A stretch of DNA of 32,478 nucleotides from Acidobacteriota bacterium (GTDB taxonomy: Bacteria; Actinomycetota; Acidimicrobiia; Acidimicrobiales; RAAP-2), in contig JAGWHY010000014.1 in the NCBI GenBank assembly GCA_028873575.1, forward strand, positions 1 to 32,478, written 5' to 3'. Position 1 is the first letter of the stretch; each line of letters starts with the position of its first letter. The position numbers and the translations under genes were made by a program. Shown one piece after another: positions 8,415 through 15,215 of this stretch. Under the pieces are notes generated by a model. The model saw only the letters and a list, made by a program, of their open reading frames with translations. It had not been told where the DNA came from and did not search any database.

Positions 8415-9110
8415 GTGCTGAGCATCGACGCGGGAACGACGGGCGCGCTGCGCGTCGCGCCCTCAATTCTCGCCGCGGACTTTGGCGCGCTCGCGCGAGC
8501 CGTCGGTGAGGTCGACGCCGAGACCGATTGGTTGCACGTCGACGTCATGGACGGACACTTCGTGCCGAACGTCTCCATTGGTCCGCCGGTCGTGCAGTCC
8601 CTTCGCCCCTACAGCAACAAGTTCTTCGACTGCCATCTGATGATGAGCGAACCCGAGCGCTACCTCGAAGCCTTCGCTAAGTCCGGCGCGAACGGGTGCA
8701 CCGTGCACGTCGAAGTGGGTCACACCGCCGACCTGATTCGTCAGATGCGCGACTTGGGCCTGCGCGTGGGCCTCGCGGCGAATCCCGACGCGCCCTTCGA
8801 GGCCGTGGAGCCGTTTCTCGAGGACATCGACCTGTTGTTGCTGATGACGGTATTTCCTGGTTTTGGGGGACAGTCGTTTATTCCCGACGTCATGGAGAAA
8901 GTGGCGCGAGCCCGTCACGCCATCGACGACGGCGCGCTGGCGCTCGACCTCGAGGTCGACGGTGGCATTGACGAGGTCACTGCCCCGATCGCGACGTCGG
9001 CCGGAGCCAACGTCTTGGTCGCGGGATCGGCCATCTTCGCGAGGGCCAATCCGCTCGAGGCGGCGACGCTGCTGCGTCGCGCCGCCGAGCGCGGTCGTTC
9101 ATGCGACTGA
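8415..9110 (+). CDS. rpe: Ribulose-phosphate 3-epimerase
   Basis: It interconverts ribulose 5-phosphate and xylulose 5-phosphate in the pentose phosphate pathway; ribulose 5-phosphate is also a riboflavin precursor, which fits its place ahead of the rib genes. The TIM-barrel signature is clear: APSILAADF near residue 15, HVDVMDGHFVPN at 41-52 (metal ligands His41 and Asp43), DCHLM with His74, MTVFPGFGGQSF, and LEVDGGI with the catalytic Asp. The length of 231 is a little over the usual 220 because of a short N-terminal leader. GTG 8415 is favoured by the adjacent -10. The 3' end overlaps ribD by 10 bases. Confidence 0.96.
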   Translation: MLSIDAGTTGALRVAPSILAADFGALARAVGEVDAETDWLHVDVMDGHFVPNVSIGPPVVQSLRPYSNKFFDCHLMMSEPERYLEAFAKSGANGCTVHVEVGHTADLIRQMRDLGLRVGLAANPDAPFEAVEPFLEDIDLLLLMTVFPGFGGQSFIPDVMEKVARARHAIDDGALALDLEVDGGIDEVTAPIATSAGANVLVAGSAIFARANPLEAATLLRRAAERGRSCD

Positions 9111-10087
9111 GCGACGAAGAACTCATGGCCATCGCCCTCGCCGAGGGTGCGAAGGCTCGATTGCACGCACCGCCGAACCCTTGGGTCGGGGCGCTGGTGG
9201 TTAACGAGCACGGCGTGGTGATCGCTGAAGGCCACACGCAGGCGCCCGGCGAATCGCACGCCGAAGTCGAGGCGTTACGGCGCGCCGGCGCGCGCGCGCG
9301 AGGCGCGACCTTGGTCGTCACTCTCGAGCCCTGTGACCACCGAGGGCGCACTGGTCCCTGCACGCAGGCGATCATCGACGCGGGCGTGGCGCGGGTGGTG
9401 ATCGCCCTGCGTGACCCTGACGTGCGCGTGCAGGGTCGTGGCGTGCAACACCTGAGAGAGGCGGGCGTTGAGGTCGTGGAGGGCGTCGGCGAGAGTGAGG
9501 TCACGCGACAGCTCGCGGCCTACCTCTGGCATCGGCGCACCCAACGCCCCTACGTCGTGGCCAAAGTGGCGAGCACCCTCGACGGCGTGGTGGCGATGCG
9601 CGACGGTTCGAGTCAGTGGATCACGTCGCTCGACGCGCGCCGCGACGCGCACGTGCTTCGCGCCCAGAGCCAGGCAATCCTGGTGGGGGCCGGCACCGTA
9701 CGCCGCGACAATCCGACCTTGACCGCGCGGCTGGATGACGTCGTTCTCGAACCGCTTCGCGTCGTACTGGGCACCGCGCCCGCGACGGCGAAAGTCCAGC
9801 CCTGTTGGGAGCGCCGCGGCGACCTCGGCCCTATTCTCGACGAACTCGGCGCCGCCGGCGTCGTGCAACTGCTCGTGGAAGGTGGGCCGAGCACGACCAG
9901 CGCGTTCCTGGAGGCGGGGCTCGTCAACTACGTGGTGTGGTACGTGGCGCCCGCCTTCGCCGGCGGCGACGGCACGCGCCCGGCGCTCGCCGATCTTTCA
10001 ACCCCTACGATGGAGGCGCTACGTCGTGGTCGGGTGATGGAAGTTCGTCAAATCGGCGGCGACGTTCGAATTGACGTGGAGGTCTAA
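9101..10087 (+). CDS. ribD: Bifunctional riboflavin deaminase/reductase
   Basis: It performs the second and third steps from GTP to riboflavin. The N-terminal deaminase (about 1-140) has the zinc motif HAE at 53-55 and PCDHRGRTGPC at 77-87, giving ligands His53, Cys78 and Cys87 and catalytic Glu55. The C-terminal reductase (about 148-328) has RPYVVAKVASTLDGVVAM, SSQWITS, ILVGAGTVRRDNP, and a late LLVEGGPSTTSAFLEAGLV. At 328 residues it is somewhat shorter than the usual 350-370, mostly from a trimmed middle of the reductase domain. It overlaps rpe at its start and ribBA by one base at its end. No ribE follows. Confidence 0.95.
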   Translation: MRLSDEELMAIALAEGAKARLHAPPNPWVGALVVNEHGVVIAEGHTQAPGESHAEVEALRRAGARARGATLVVTLEPCDHRGRTGPCTQAIIDAGVARVVIALRDPDVRVQGRGVQHLREAGVEVVEGVGESEVTRQLAAYLWHRRTQRPYVVAKVASTLDGVVAMRDGSSQWITSLDARRDAHVLRAQSQAILVGAGTVRRDNPTLTARLDDVVLEPLRVVLGTAPATAKVQPCWERRGDLGPILDELGAAGVVQLLVEGGPSTTSAFLEAGLVNYVVWYVAPAFAGGDGTRPALADLSTPTMEALRRGRVMEVRQIGGDVRIDVEV

Positions 10088-11307
10088 TGGCGCTGGCATC
10101 GATTGAGCAAGCGATCGAGCAGTTGCGCCGCGGCGGCATGGTCGTCGTGGTTGATGACGAGGATCGCGAGAACGAGGGCGACCTCATCATGGCGGCCGAA
10201 GACGTGACGGCTGAATCGATGGCGTTCTTTTTGGAGCACACGTCGGGGGTCTTTTGCGTGCCCCTGGAAGCCGCCCGCGCCGACGAGCTGGATCTGCCGC
10301 TCATGGTCGTGGCCAATACTGAGGCCCAACGCACCGCCTTCACGGTTACGGTCGACTATCGCCACGGTACGACCACCGGCATCTCGGCCAGTGACCGCGC
10401 CGCCACGATTCGCTCGCTGATCGATCCCTTGACGCGTCCGACGGATCTCAATCGGCCGGGTCACATCTTTCCTTTGCGCTACCGCCCCGGTGGCGTTCTC
10501 AAGCGCGCCGGCCACACCGAGGCGACGGTTGACCTGTGCCGGATGGCCGGGAAGTACCCCTCGGGCGTGCTCTGTGAGATTGTGACCAAGGACAAGTCGG
10601 ACATGGCGCGTCTGCCCGAACTCGAGGTCTTCGCGGCGGAGCACAACCTTCCCCTCGTCTCCATCGCCGACCTGATCCGCTACCGCCGCCACCACGAGAA
10701 GCTGGTGCGGCGCGTGGCCGAGGCGACCCTGCCGACCGAATGGGGTCAGTTCCAGGCTCTGGTCTACGAGTCGGTGTTGGATAACGAGCAGCACATGGCC
10801 CTGGTCTACGGCGACGTCACCGACGCGAAGAACGTGTTAGTGCGCGTGCACTCGGAGTGTTTGACGGGTGACGCGCTCGGGTCGCTGCGTTGTGACTGCG
10901 GGCCGCAGCTGCACACGGCCCTGGCGAAGGTCGCGGCGGAAGGCGCGGGCGTCGTCGTCTATCTGCGCGGTCACGAAGGACGCGGCATTGGCCTCGGACA
11001 CAAGATCCGCGCCTACGCCCTTCAAGAAGACGGTCGCGACACGGTGGAGGCGAATTTGGAACTGGGCCTGCCCGTCGATTCGCGCGAGTACGGCATTGGC
11101 GCGCAGATCCTCGTCGACCTCGGCGTGACGTCGATGCGACTGCTGACGAATAACCCGTCGAAGTACGGAGGACTCGAGGGCTTCGGCCTCAATATTGTGG
11201 AGCGAGTGCCGCTCGAGAGTCGCCCGACGGAGTTCAACATCGACTACCTGCGTACGAAACGTGAGCGCATGGGCCACCTCCTCGAGGGTCTCGATGACGT
11301 CAACTGA
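10087..11307 (+). CDS. ribBA: Bifunctional DHBP synthase / GTP cyclohydrolase II
   Basis: The two domains start both branches of riboflavin synthesis. The N-terminal RibB domain (about 1-200) makes 3,4-dihydroxy-2-butanone 4-phosphate from ribulose 5-phosphate and shows VVVVDDEDRENEGDL, YRHGTTTGISASDRA and GHIFPLRYRPGGVLKRAGHTEATVDL. The RibA domain (about 205-400) opens the GTP ring; its zinc cysteines are Cys258, Cys269 and Cys271 in ECLTGDALGSLRCDC, followed by GHEGRGIGLGHKIRAYALQ and LLTNNPSKY. The 406-residue length is normal, and no key residue is missing. It starts at the ribD stop (TAATG) and overlaps ribH by 14 bases. Confidence 0.97.
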   Translation: MALASIEQAIEQLRRGGMVVVVDDEDRENEGDLIMAAEDVTAESMAFFLEHTSGVFCVPLEAARADELDLPLMVVANTEAQRTAFTVTVDYRHGTTTGISASDRAATIRSLIDPLTRPTDLNRPGHIFPLRYRPGGVLKRAGHTEATVDLCRMAGKYPSGVLCEIVTKDKSDMARLPELEVFAAEHNLPLVSIADLIRYRRHHEKLVRRVAEATLPTEWGQFQALVYESVLDNEQHMALVYGDVTDAKNVLVRVHSECLTGDALGSLRCDCGPQLHTALAKVAAEGAGVVVYLRGHEGRGIGLGHKIRAYALQEDGRDTVEANLELGLPVDSREYGIGAQILVDLGVTSMRLLTNNPSKYGGLEGFGLNIVERVPLESRPTEFNIDYLRTKRERMGHLLEGLDDVN

Positions 11308-11833
11308 GGAAACGCTCTTCGACCCCGTCGTGGCGGACGCGCTCGCGGCACGCGTCGGTGAGCACCAGGTGGGCAAAACCAACGGCGTCGGCAAAAGGAT
11401 TGCGATTGCCTGCGCGCGTTTCAATGGTGGCGTCACCACCCGCCTGCTCGAGGGCGCGCTCGACGCCCTCGACGAGGTGGGCGTCGATCGTCGTGACGTC
11501 ACGGTGGGGTGGGTGCCGGGCGCGTTCGAACTGCCTTTACTAGCCCTGCACTTCGCGGACGGTGAGCGCCCTTACGACGCCGTCATCACTTTCGGCGCCG
11601 TTATTCGTGGCGACACCGGACACTACGAACTCGTCGCCGGCGAATGCGCGCGAGGCGTGCAAGACGTGCAACTCAGCACGCGCGTCCCCGTCGTCTTCGG
11701 TGTCCTCACCACCGACACCGTGGCGCAGGCCCTCGAGCGCTCACGGCCCGACGCGACCAACAAAGGTCGCGAAGCGGTCTTTACCGCGCTCGAGATGATT
11801 GACGTACTGCGACAGGGCCCCGCCGGTTCATGA
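11294..11833 (+). CDS. ribH: 6,7-dimethyl-8-ribityllumazine synthase
   Basis: It condenses the RibA/RibD and RibB products into lumazine, usually as a 60-mer or smaller shell. Recognisable blocks are RIAIACARFNGGVTTRLLEGAL, VGWVPGAFELPLLAL, AVITFGAVIRGDTGHYELV (with the catalytic His) and PVVFGVLTTDTVAQALER followed by NKGREA. The 179-residue length exceeds the usual 155-160 because about 33 residues precede the core. ATG 11294 lies inside ribBA; an in-frame GTG at 11330 would remove part of the extension. The next gene begins at its stop codon (ATGA). Confidence 0.95.
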   Translation: MTSTEETLFDPVVADALAARVGEHQVGKTNGVGKRIAIACARFNGGVTTRLLEGALDALDEVGVDRRDVTVGWVPGAFELPLLALHFADGERPYDAVITFGAVIRGDTGHYELVAGECARGVQDVQLSTRVPVVFGVLTTDTVAQALERSRPDATNKGREAVFTALEMIDVLRQGPAGS

Positions 11834-12039
11834 GTGACCTCGTTGGGGTGGTCGTCGATTTCGACGAACGTCGTGGTGACGGCTGGCTCGCGAGTGATGA
11901 AGGTGAGTCGTTGTACTTTCACTGCGTCGAAATTGCTGACGGCTCGCGACTCATTCCCCTCGGCGCGCGCGTGCGCGCGCGTCGTGGTCCGGGGCGACGA
12001 GGTGTTGACGAAGCCTACGAGGTCGTTCGCGGGAACTAG
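11830..12039 (+). CDS. Small cold-shock-domain-like protein
   Basis: This is a 69-residue single-domain protein. The pattern GVVVDFDERRGDGWLASDEGESLYFHC resembles an OB-fold cold shock domain: RGDGWLAS stands where RNP1 (KGFGFI) would be and LYFHC where RNP2 (VFVHF) would be. It then has PLGARVRARRGPGRRGVDEAYEV. The aromatic nucleic-acid contacts are only partly kept, so RNA or DNA binding is inference. It begins at the ribH stop in ATGA and ends the rpe-rib operon, its TAG overlapping the stop of the gene on the other strand. Small CSD-like genes at this kind of position occur in other actinobacteria, from memory. Confidence 0.75.
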   Translation: MSDLVGVVVDFDERRGDGWLASDEGESLYFHCVEIADGSRLIPLGARVRARRGPGRRGVDEAYEVVRGN

Positions 12040-12052
12040 TTCCGCGCGAACG
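12024..12052. terminator. Candidate bidirectional terminator spanning two overlapping stops
   Basis: An imperfect inverted repeat has 12 paired bases on each side, one bulged base (G12044) and a CTAG loop at 12036-12039. The loop contains both stop codons: TAG 12037-12039 on plus and TAG (complement of 12036-12038) on minus. There is no T-run on either side, so it is not a classic intrinsic terminator; it could still separate the convergent genes or protect 3' ends. Confidence 0.5.
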
Positions 12053-12446
12053 TGATCTGAATATTGCTGTGGCCACCACCCTTGGGTGGAGGGCCAAGCG
12101 CGATGAGCGCGGCGCTGCGCGCCTCGGCCGCTTGCGCGATGGCGGCGTCAAAGACGGTGCGCGCGGCGTAACGATCGGCCGACGTGGTGGCGGTGGCCTT
12201 CGCTAGGTTGAACGCGGCGCGCGCGTTCGCGACGGCGTCTCGAAAGGCGGTCGCGATAGCTTGGCGCTTCAGGACCCACTGTTGAAACTTGGTTCCCGGG
12301 GTCGCGGCGTGCCGGTGGTTCGGCGCGCTCTTTAAAACTCCGAACGCCGACGCGGAGCCCGCGGCTCCGACGACGCCAGCGCCGCTGAGCGCGACGACGA
12401 GGATGCCCCGAGCGAGGGCACTGGGGGTACGTCGGAACTTCTTCAC
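12036..12446 (-). CDS. Small secreted alanine-rich protein, function unknown
   Basis: The 136-residue product starts with a textbook Sec signal peptide: basic MKKFRRTPSALAR, a hydrophobic ILVVALSGAGVVGAAG stretch and a SASA cleavage motif near residue 34. The mature part, about 100 residues, is Ala-rich and probably helical (KRQAIATAFRDAVANARAAFNLAKATATTSADRYAARTVFDAAIAQAAEARSAALIAL), then LGPPPKGGGHS and a short strand-like end. I do not recognise the family. GTG 12446 is chosen over the in-frame ATG 12455 because a -10 (TAAAAT) sits 7 bases before it. It is divergent from a two-component system, which may control it. Confidence 0.75.
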   Translation of the reverse strand: MKKFRRTPSALARGILVVALSGAGVVGAAGSASAFGVLKSAPNHRHAATPGTKFQQWVLKRQAIATAFRDAVANARAAFNLAKATATTSADRYAARTVFDAAIAQAAEARSAALIALGPPPKGGGHSNIQITFARN

Positions 12447-12453
12447 AACGCAC

Positions 12454-12459
12454 ATTTTA
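12454..12459 (-). promoter_or_regulatory. -10 element of the secreted-protein gene, leaderless type
   Basis: On the minus strand TAAAAT ends 7 bases before the GTG at 12446-12444. The ATG at 12455 overlaps this hexamer, which argues that the ATG is not the true start. Confidence 0.55.
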
Positions 12460-12480
12460 GGCGTGCGCCGGTGCGCGGAC

Positions 12481-12502
12481 CTGTGAGAATCCTGAAAGAT
12501 GC
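12481..12502 (+). promoter_or_regulatory. Possible tandem operator for the OmpR-type regulator
   Basis: Two 11-base units, CTGTGAGAATC (12481-12491) and CTGAAAGATGC (12492-12502), agree at 7 of 11 positions and sit in exact 11-base register, the spacing used by OmpR/PhoB-family dimers. They lie between the two divergent promoters. This is a weak, by-eye call. Confidence 0.3.
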
Positions 12503-12556
12503 GCAAAAACGGGGTGCGGCGTCGCTTTGATCGAGAAGCGCCCCGGGCCCGGGCGG

Positions 12557-12578
12557 TACGCTCCTTCCAGCACGGAGG
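12557..12578 (+). promoter_or_regulatory. -10 and ribosome binding site of the response regulator gene
   Basis: TACGCT (12557-12562) fits TAnnnT and is followed by a leader of about 14-20 bases with GGAGG at 12574-12578, 4 bases before the ATG. Unlike most unit heads here, this transcript has a leader and Shine-Dalgarno. A perfect 12-base palindrome of alternating CCC and GGG lies at 12542-12553 just upstream. Confidence 0.5.
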
Positions 12579-12582
12579 CACC

Positions 12583-13269
12583 ATGAGCAAGATCTTGATT
12601 ATTGACGACGAACCAGGCGTGCGGGACCTCCTCGACGACGCCCTGAGTGCCGCCGGTTACGAGACGCAGTGGGCGGCGAATGGGGCGGAGGGTCTCGACC
12701 ACGTTCGGCGCAGTTCTCCCGACCTGTGCATTGTGGATATCAACATGCCCGTGATGAACGGGTACGAGTTTCTCGAAAAGCTCCGGGCCCACGACGAGCG
12801 AACCCCCGTCTTGATGCTGTCGGCGCGCGACGGCAACGAAGACGTCGAACGTGGCCTGCGCTTCGGCGCCGACGACTACGTTCGTAAACCCTTCAGTCTC
12901 GAAGAGTTGCTGTTGCGCGTGGCGGCGATTTTGCGTCGGGCGCACGCCGACGCCGACGGCGACGAGCTCGTGCTCACCTGTGGACCCTTGACGATGAACA
13001 TCGACCGTCACGAGGTCTACGTCGAGGCGGAACTTGTTGAGTTGTCGGCGACGGAGTTTCGACTACTCGAGGTGTTGCTCGAAAATCGCGAGCGCGTGGT
13101 GACGCGCGAGCACCTCCTTCGCGACGTCTGGAATATTGACTTTGATTCCGACACGTCAGTGTTGGACACGTACGTCTCGTACCTACGGCGTAAAATTCAC
13201 CGCGACGCGTACGCCCCCATTACGACCGTTCGTGGGGTGGGCTTCAAATTGGTCGCGCCCACGCCGTGA
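12583..13269 (+). CDS. OmpR/PhoB-family response regulator
   Basis: It is a DNA-binding regulator of 228 residues. The receiver domain (1-120) carries the acidic pocket Asp8-Asp9, phosphoacceptor Asp52 in CIVDINMPVMNG, Ser80 and Lys102 in YVRKPF. The C-terminal winged helix (about 130-226) shows VELSATEFRLLEVLLENRERVVTREHLLRDVW and VLDTYVSYLRRKI, then TTVRGVGFKL. ATG 12583 has a good GGAGG; longer in-frame starts upstream would add non-homologous residues. The stop overlaps the kinase gene (GTGA), so the two form one operon. The signal and regulon are unknown; the divergent secreted-protein gene is a reasonable target. Confidence 0.95.
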   Translation: MSKILIIDDEPGVRDLLDDALSAAGYETQWAANGAEGLDHVRRSSPDLCIVDINMPVMNGYEFLEKLRAHDERTPVLMLSARDGNEDVERGLRFGADDYVRKPFSLEELLLRVAAILRRAHADADGDELVLTCGPLTMNIDRHEVYVEAELVELSATEFRLLEVLLENRERVVTREHLLRDVWNIDFDSDTSVLDTYVSYLRRKIHRDAYAPITTVRGVGFKLVAPTP

Positions 13270-14645
13270 GGCTGACCACACGGCTCACTCTCCTCATTAC
13301 GTCGGTCACGCTGCTCGTCGCGTTGTCGGTCGGCTGGTTCGCCATCGCCATGAGTTCGCGCGCGCAGTACGCCTCCCTGGACGACGCGATCAACGCGGTG
13401 GTCGACAGTGGGCGCGGTAATCACTTGACGGCGTTGACTAACGCGCTCTACTCAATGCAGCAAAATAGTTACGACCTCAACCTTGACGTGATCTTCGCGT
13501 CGGGCGCCGTATCCCAGATCAACACCGCCTCAGTTCCCTTGACGCGACGTCCGACCAAGGCGGACGTGCGAAACTCACTCGCCGCGGTGACGTCGCTCGC
13601 GGACCTGCCCGGCTTTGAGGTGCGCTCGCTCAACGTTGGTGGGGGGGACTACCTGCTCGTGGCCGGGTCGACGTCGAATATCCGTCGACAAAATCAACAT
13701 TTGGCGCTAGGCGTGGGCGGGGCGGCGATCGCCATCGCCCTGATCGGGCTCGTACTCGCGCGACTGGTCATGCGACGCGACCTTCGCTCCATGAATCGAC
13801 TGATCTCCTACGCCGGCCAATTGGCGAGTGGCGCGCCCATTACTCCCGTGCCGTCGGGGGAGGGGAGTCGCGACATTCAAGAGTTGCACGCGGCGTTAAT
13901 CGTGATGGTCGAAGCGTTGAGTGCCCGCATTGACCTCGAGGCCAAGAACGCGCAGACCATGCAGGAGTTCATCGACGACGCGTCGCACGAACTGCGCACG
14001 CCCCTCACGGTGATCAAGGGCTACAACGATCTGCTCTCGTCGCAGTCCGACGCGACCGACGTGCAACGCCGGGCCTTTGAACGCACGCGACGTGAAATCG
14101 CTCGCATGGAGACCCTGGTGCGCGATCTTTTATTGATTGCCGAACTTCGCGAGGCGCCGACGCGCACGGACGAGGTGGTGAATCTCTCGGCGCTGGTCGG
14201 GGCACGGGTGGACGACTTCGCGAGTGATAATCCTCAGCGCCTCGTACGCGTCAAACTTGACGAGGGCCTCCGCGTGCGGGGTAACGAGGACTACCTCTAT
14301 CGATTGGTCAATAACGCGCTCACGAATATCGTGCGTCACACCAACGCCAATGATGAGGTCCTCGTCTCCTTGCGCCGTCGCGCGCACGAAGCCGAACTCG
14401 TAATCGAAGACGCCGGGCCCGGCCTGCCGGTTTACGGTGAGCGCCCTCAGCGATTTCGACGATTCGACGACTCGCGCTCGCGAGAAACGGGGGGGTCGGG
14501 ACTCGGTATGAGCATCATGGCCGACGTCGTTGAATCCATGGGCGGCTCCCTCGTCACCCGTCGCAGCAGCCTCGGCGGACTGGCGGTCGTGATGCGCGTG
14601 CCGCTCGCCGGCGCGTCGAATCAGCCGTTGGCGGCGCGCACGTAG
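13266..14645 (+). CDS. Membrane sensor histidine kinase
   Basis: This is the 459-residue partner kinase of the preceding regulator. It has an N-terminal membrane helix (about 7-30, LTLLITSVTLLVALSVGWFAIAM), a sensor region of about 110 residues outside the membrane with no recognised fold, and a second helix near 147-170 (LALGVGGAAIAIALIGLVLARLVM) leading to a HAMP-like linker. The dimerisation domain has His241 in FIDDASHELRTPLTVIKGY. The ATPase domain has LVNNALTNIVRHT (N box), EDAGPGLP (G1) and GGSGLGMSI (G2). The GTG start overlaps the regulator stop by 4 bases. The last 25 bases overlap the minus-strand gene. Confidence 0.95.
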   Translation: MRLTTRLTLLITSVTLLVALSVGWFAIAMSSRAQYASLDDAINAVVDSGRGNHLTALTNALYSMQQNSYDLNLDVIFASGAVSQINTASVPLTRRPTKADVRNSLAAVTSLADLPGFEVRSLNVGGGDYLLVAGSTSNIRRQNQHLALGVGGAAIAIALIGLVLARLVMRRDLRSMNRLISYAGQLASGAPITPVPSGEGSRDIQELHAALIVMVEALSARIDLEAKNAQTMQEFIDDASHELRTPLTVIKGYNDLLSSQSDATDVQRRAFERTRREIARMETLVRDLLLIAELREAPTRTDEVVNLSALVGARVDDFASDNPQRLVRVKLDEGLRVRGNEDYLYRLVNNALTNIVRHTNANDEVLVSLRRRAHEAELVIEDAGPGLPVYGERPQRFRRFDDSRSRETGGSGLGMSIMADVVESMGGSLVTRRSSLGGLAVVMRVPLAGASNQPLAART

Positions 14646-14917
14646 GCCTGTTGCAACTCAGCGAGCGCGTTGCGGTAGAGGGCAACGTGTTCACCCAGGC
14701 GCGCACCGCCGGCCGCCAGAATCGCGGCCACCGTGTCAATGACGAGTTGCGCCGCCTCGAGTTGCGGGGGCGTGTCGGCGAGGCGTAGCGCGCCTAACTG
14801 CAAGAGAACGAAGAGGTGGTTGGCGAGCACCGTCTCCACGGGTGTCGAACGGAGAAAATCAATCTCCGCGGCCAGATCCGCGTCGGACGGCTCCTGAGAC
14901 TTCGTCGCGTCACTCAC
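14621..14917 (-). CDS. DUF1844-like small protein
   Basis: The 98-residue product reads EIDFLRSTPVETVLANHLFVLLQLGALRLADTPPQLEAAQLVIDTVAAILAAGGARLGEHVALYRNALAELQQAYV, matching by eye the actinobacterial DUF1844 pattern, which often lies beside infC. It is almost all helical and has no signal peptide. The biochemical role is not established. GTG 14917 is chosen because TATTTT ends 6 bases before it and because the protein then begins with a short acidic leader. The adjacent GGAGG (one base before the GTG) is too close for a normal Shine-Dalgarno. It converges on, and overlaps, the kinase gene by 25 bases. Confidence 0.75.
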   Translation of the reverse strand: MSDATKSQEPSDADLAAEIDFLRSTPVETVLANHLFVLLQLGALRLADTPPQLEAAQLVIDTVAAILAAGGARLGEHVALYRNALAELQQAYVRAANG

Positions 14918-14923
14918 GCCTCC

Positions 14924-14929
14924 AAAATA
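14924..14929 (-). promoter_or_regulatory. -10 element of the DUF1844-like gene, leaderless type
   Basis: On the minus strand TATTTT ends 6 bases before GTG 14917. The hexamer stands out as AT-rich in a GC-rich gap. Confidence 0.55.
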
Positions 14930-15070
14930 GACGCTTCGCGTCGTTCGACGGTCGCGCGCGCCCTCGCGCGCTCGCGGGACGCTCCCCGGTGCGGCCCGTA
15001 AAGTTCGCGCGGATTGGGCGGTCCACGGGGGCTGATGCACCCGGGTAAGCCACGACGCGTGACCAACTGC
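14930..15070. other. Divergent intergenic sequence upstream of infC
   Basis: The 298-base gap between the DUF1844-like gene and infC holds the two promoters and the infC leader, annotated separately. In this middle part I see only GC-rich sequence with no credible reading frame, repeat or strong hairpin. Confidence 0.5.
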
Positions 15071-15215
15071 TAACCTAAGTGGGTTGTTCACCGCAAGTGA
15101 GGTCAGTGCTTCTGACTTCCACCCTGCCACTGACGTGCGTCCGGGTCCTAGGTCGTTTGCGCCTCGCTTGCCGTGGCGGCACCCGCAGGGTGCCGTACAG
15201 AGCAAGGAGATAGTT
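15071..15215 (+). promoter_or_regulatory. infC operon promoter and structured 5' leader
   Basis: TAACCT (15071-15076) is a candidate -10, giving a leader of about 130 bases. The leader holds a hairpin at 15099-15119 (8-pair stem with one G-T pair, 5-base loop) and a perfect 8-pair hairpin at 15177-15195 with a GCA loop, closing 8 bases before the Shine-Dalgarno AAGGAG (15204-15209). Neither hairpin is followed by a T-run, so a translational control element is more likely than an attenuator. It does not look like the L20 leader I know from Firmicutes. Confidence 0.45.

Noticed and set aside
12447-12590. Longer N-terminus for the secreted protein on the minus strand
   Set aside because: The extension precedes the signal peptide, would cover the promoter region, and bypasses the -10 hexamer in front of GTG 12446.
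15084-15215. ATG 15084 as the start of infC, adding 44 residues
   Set aside because: The added residues have no counterpart in IF3, and the leader hairpins and Shine-Dalgarno point to a start at 15216.
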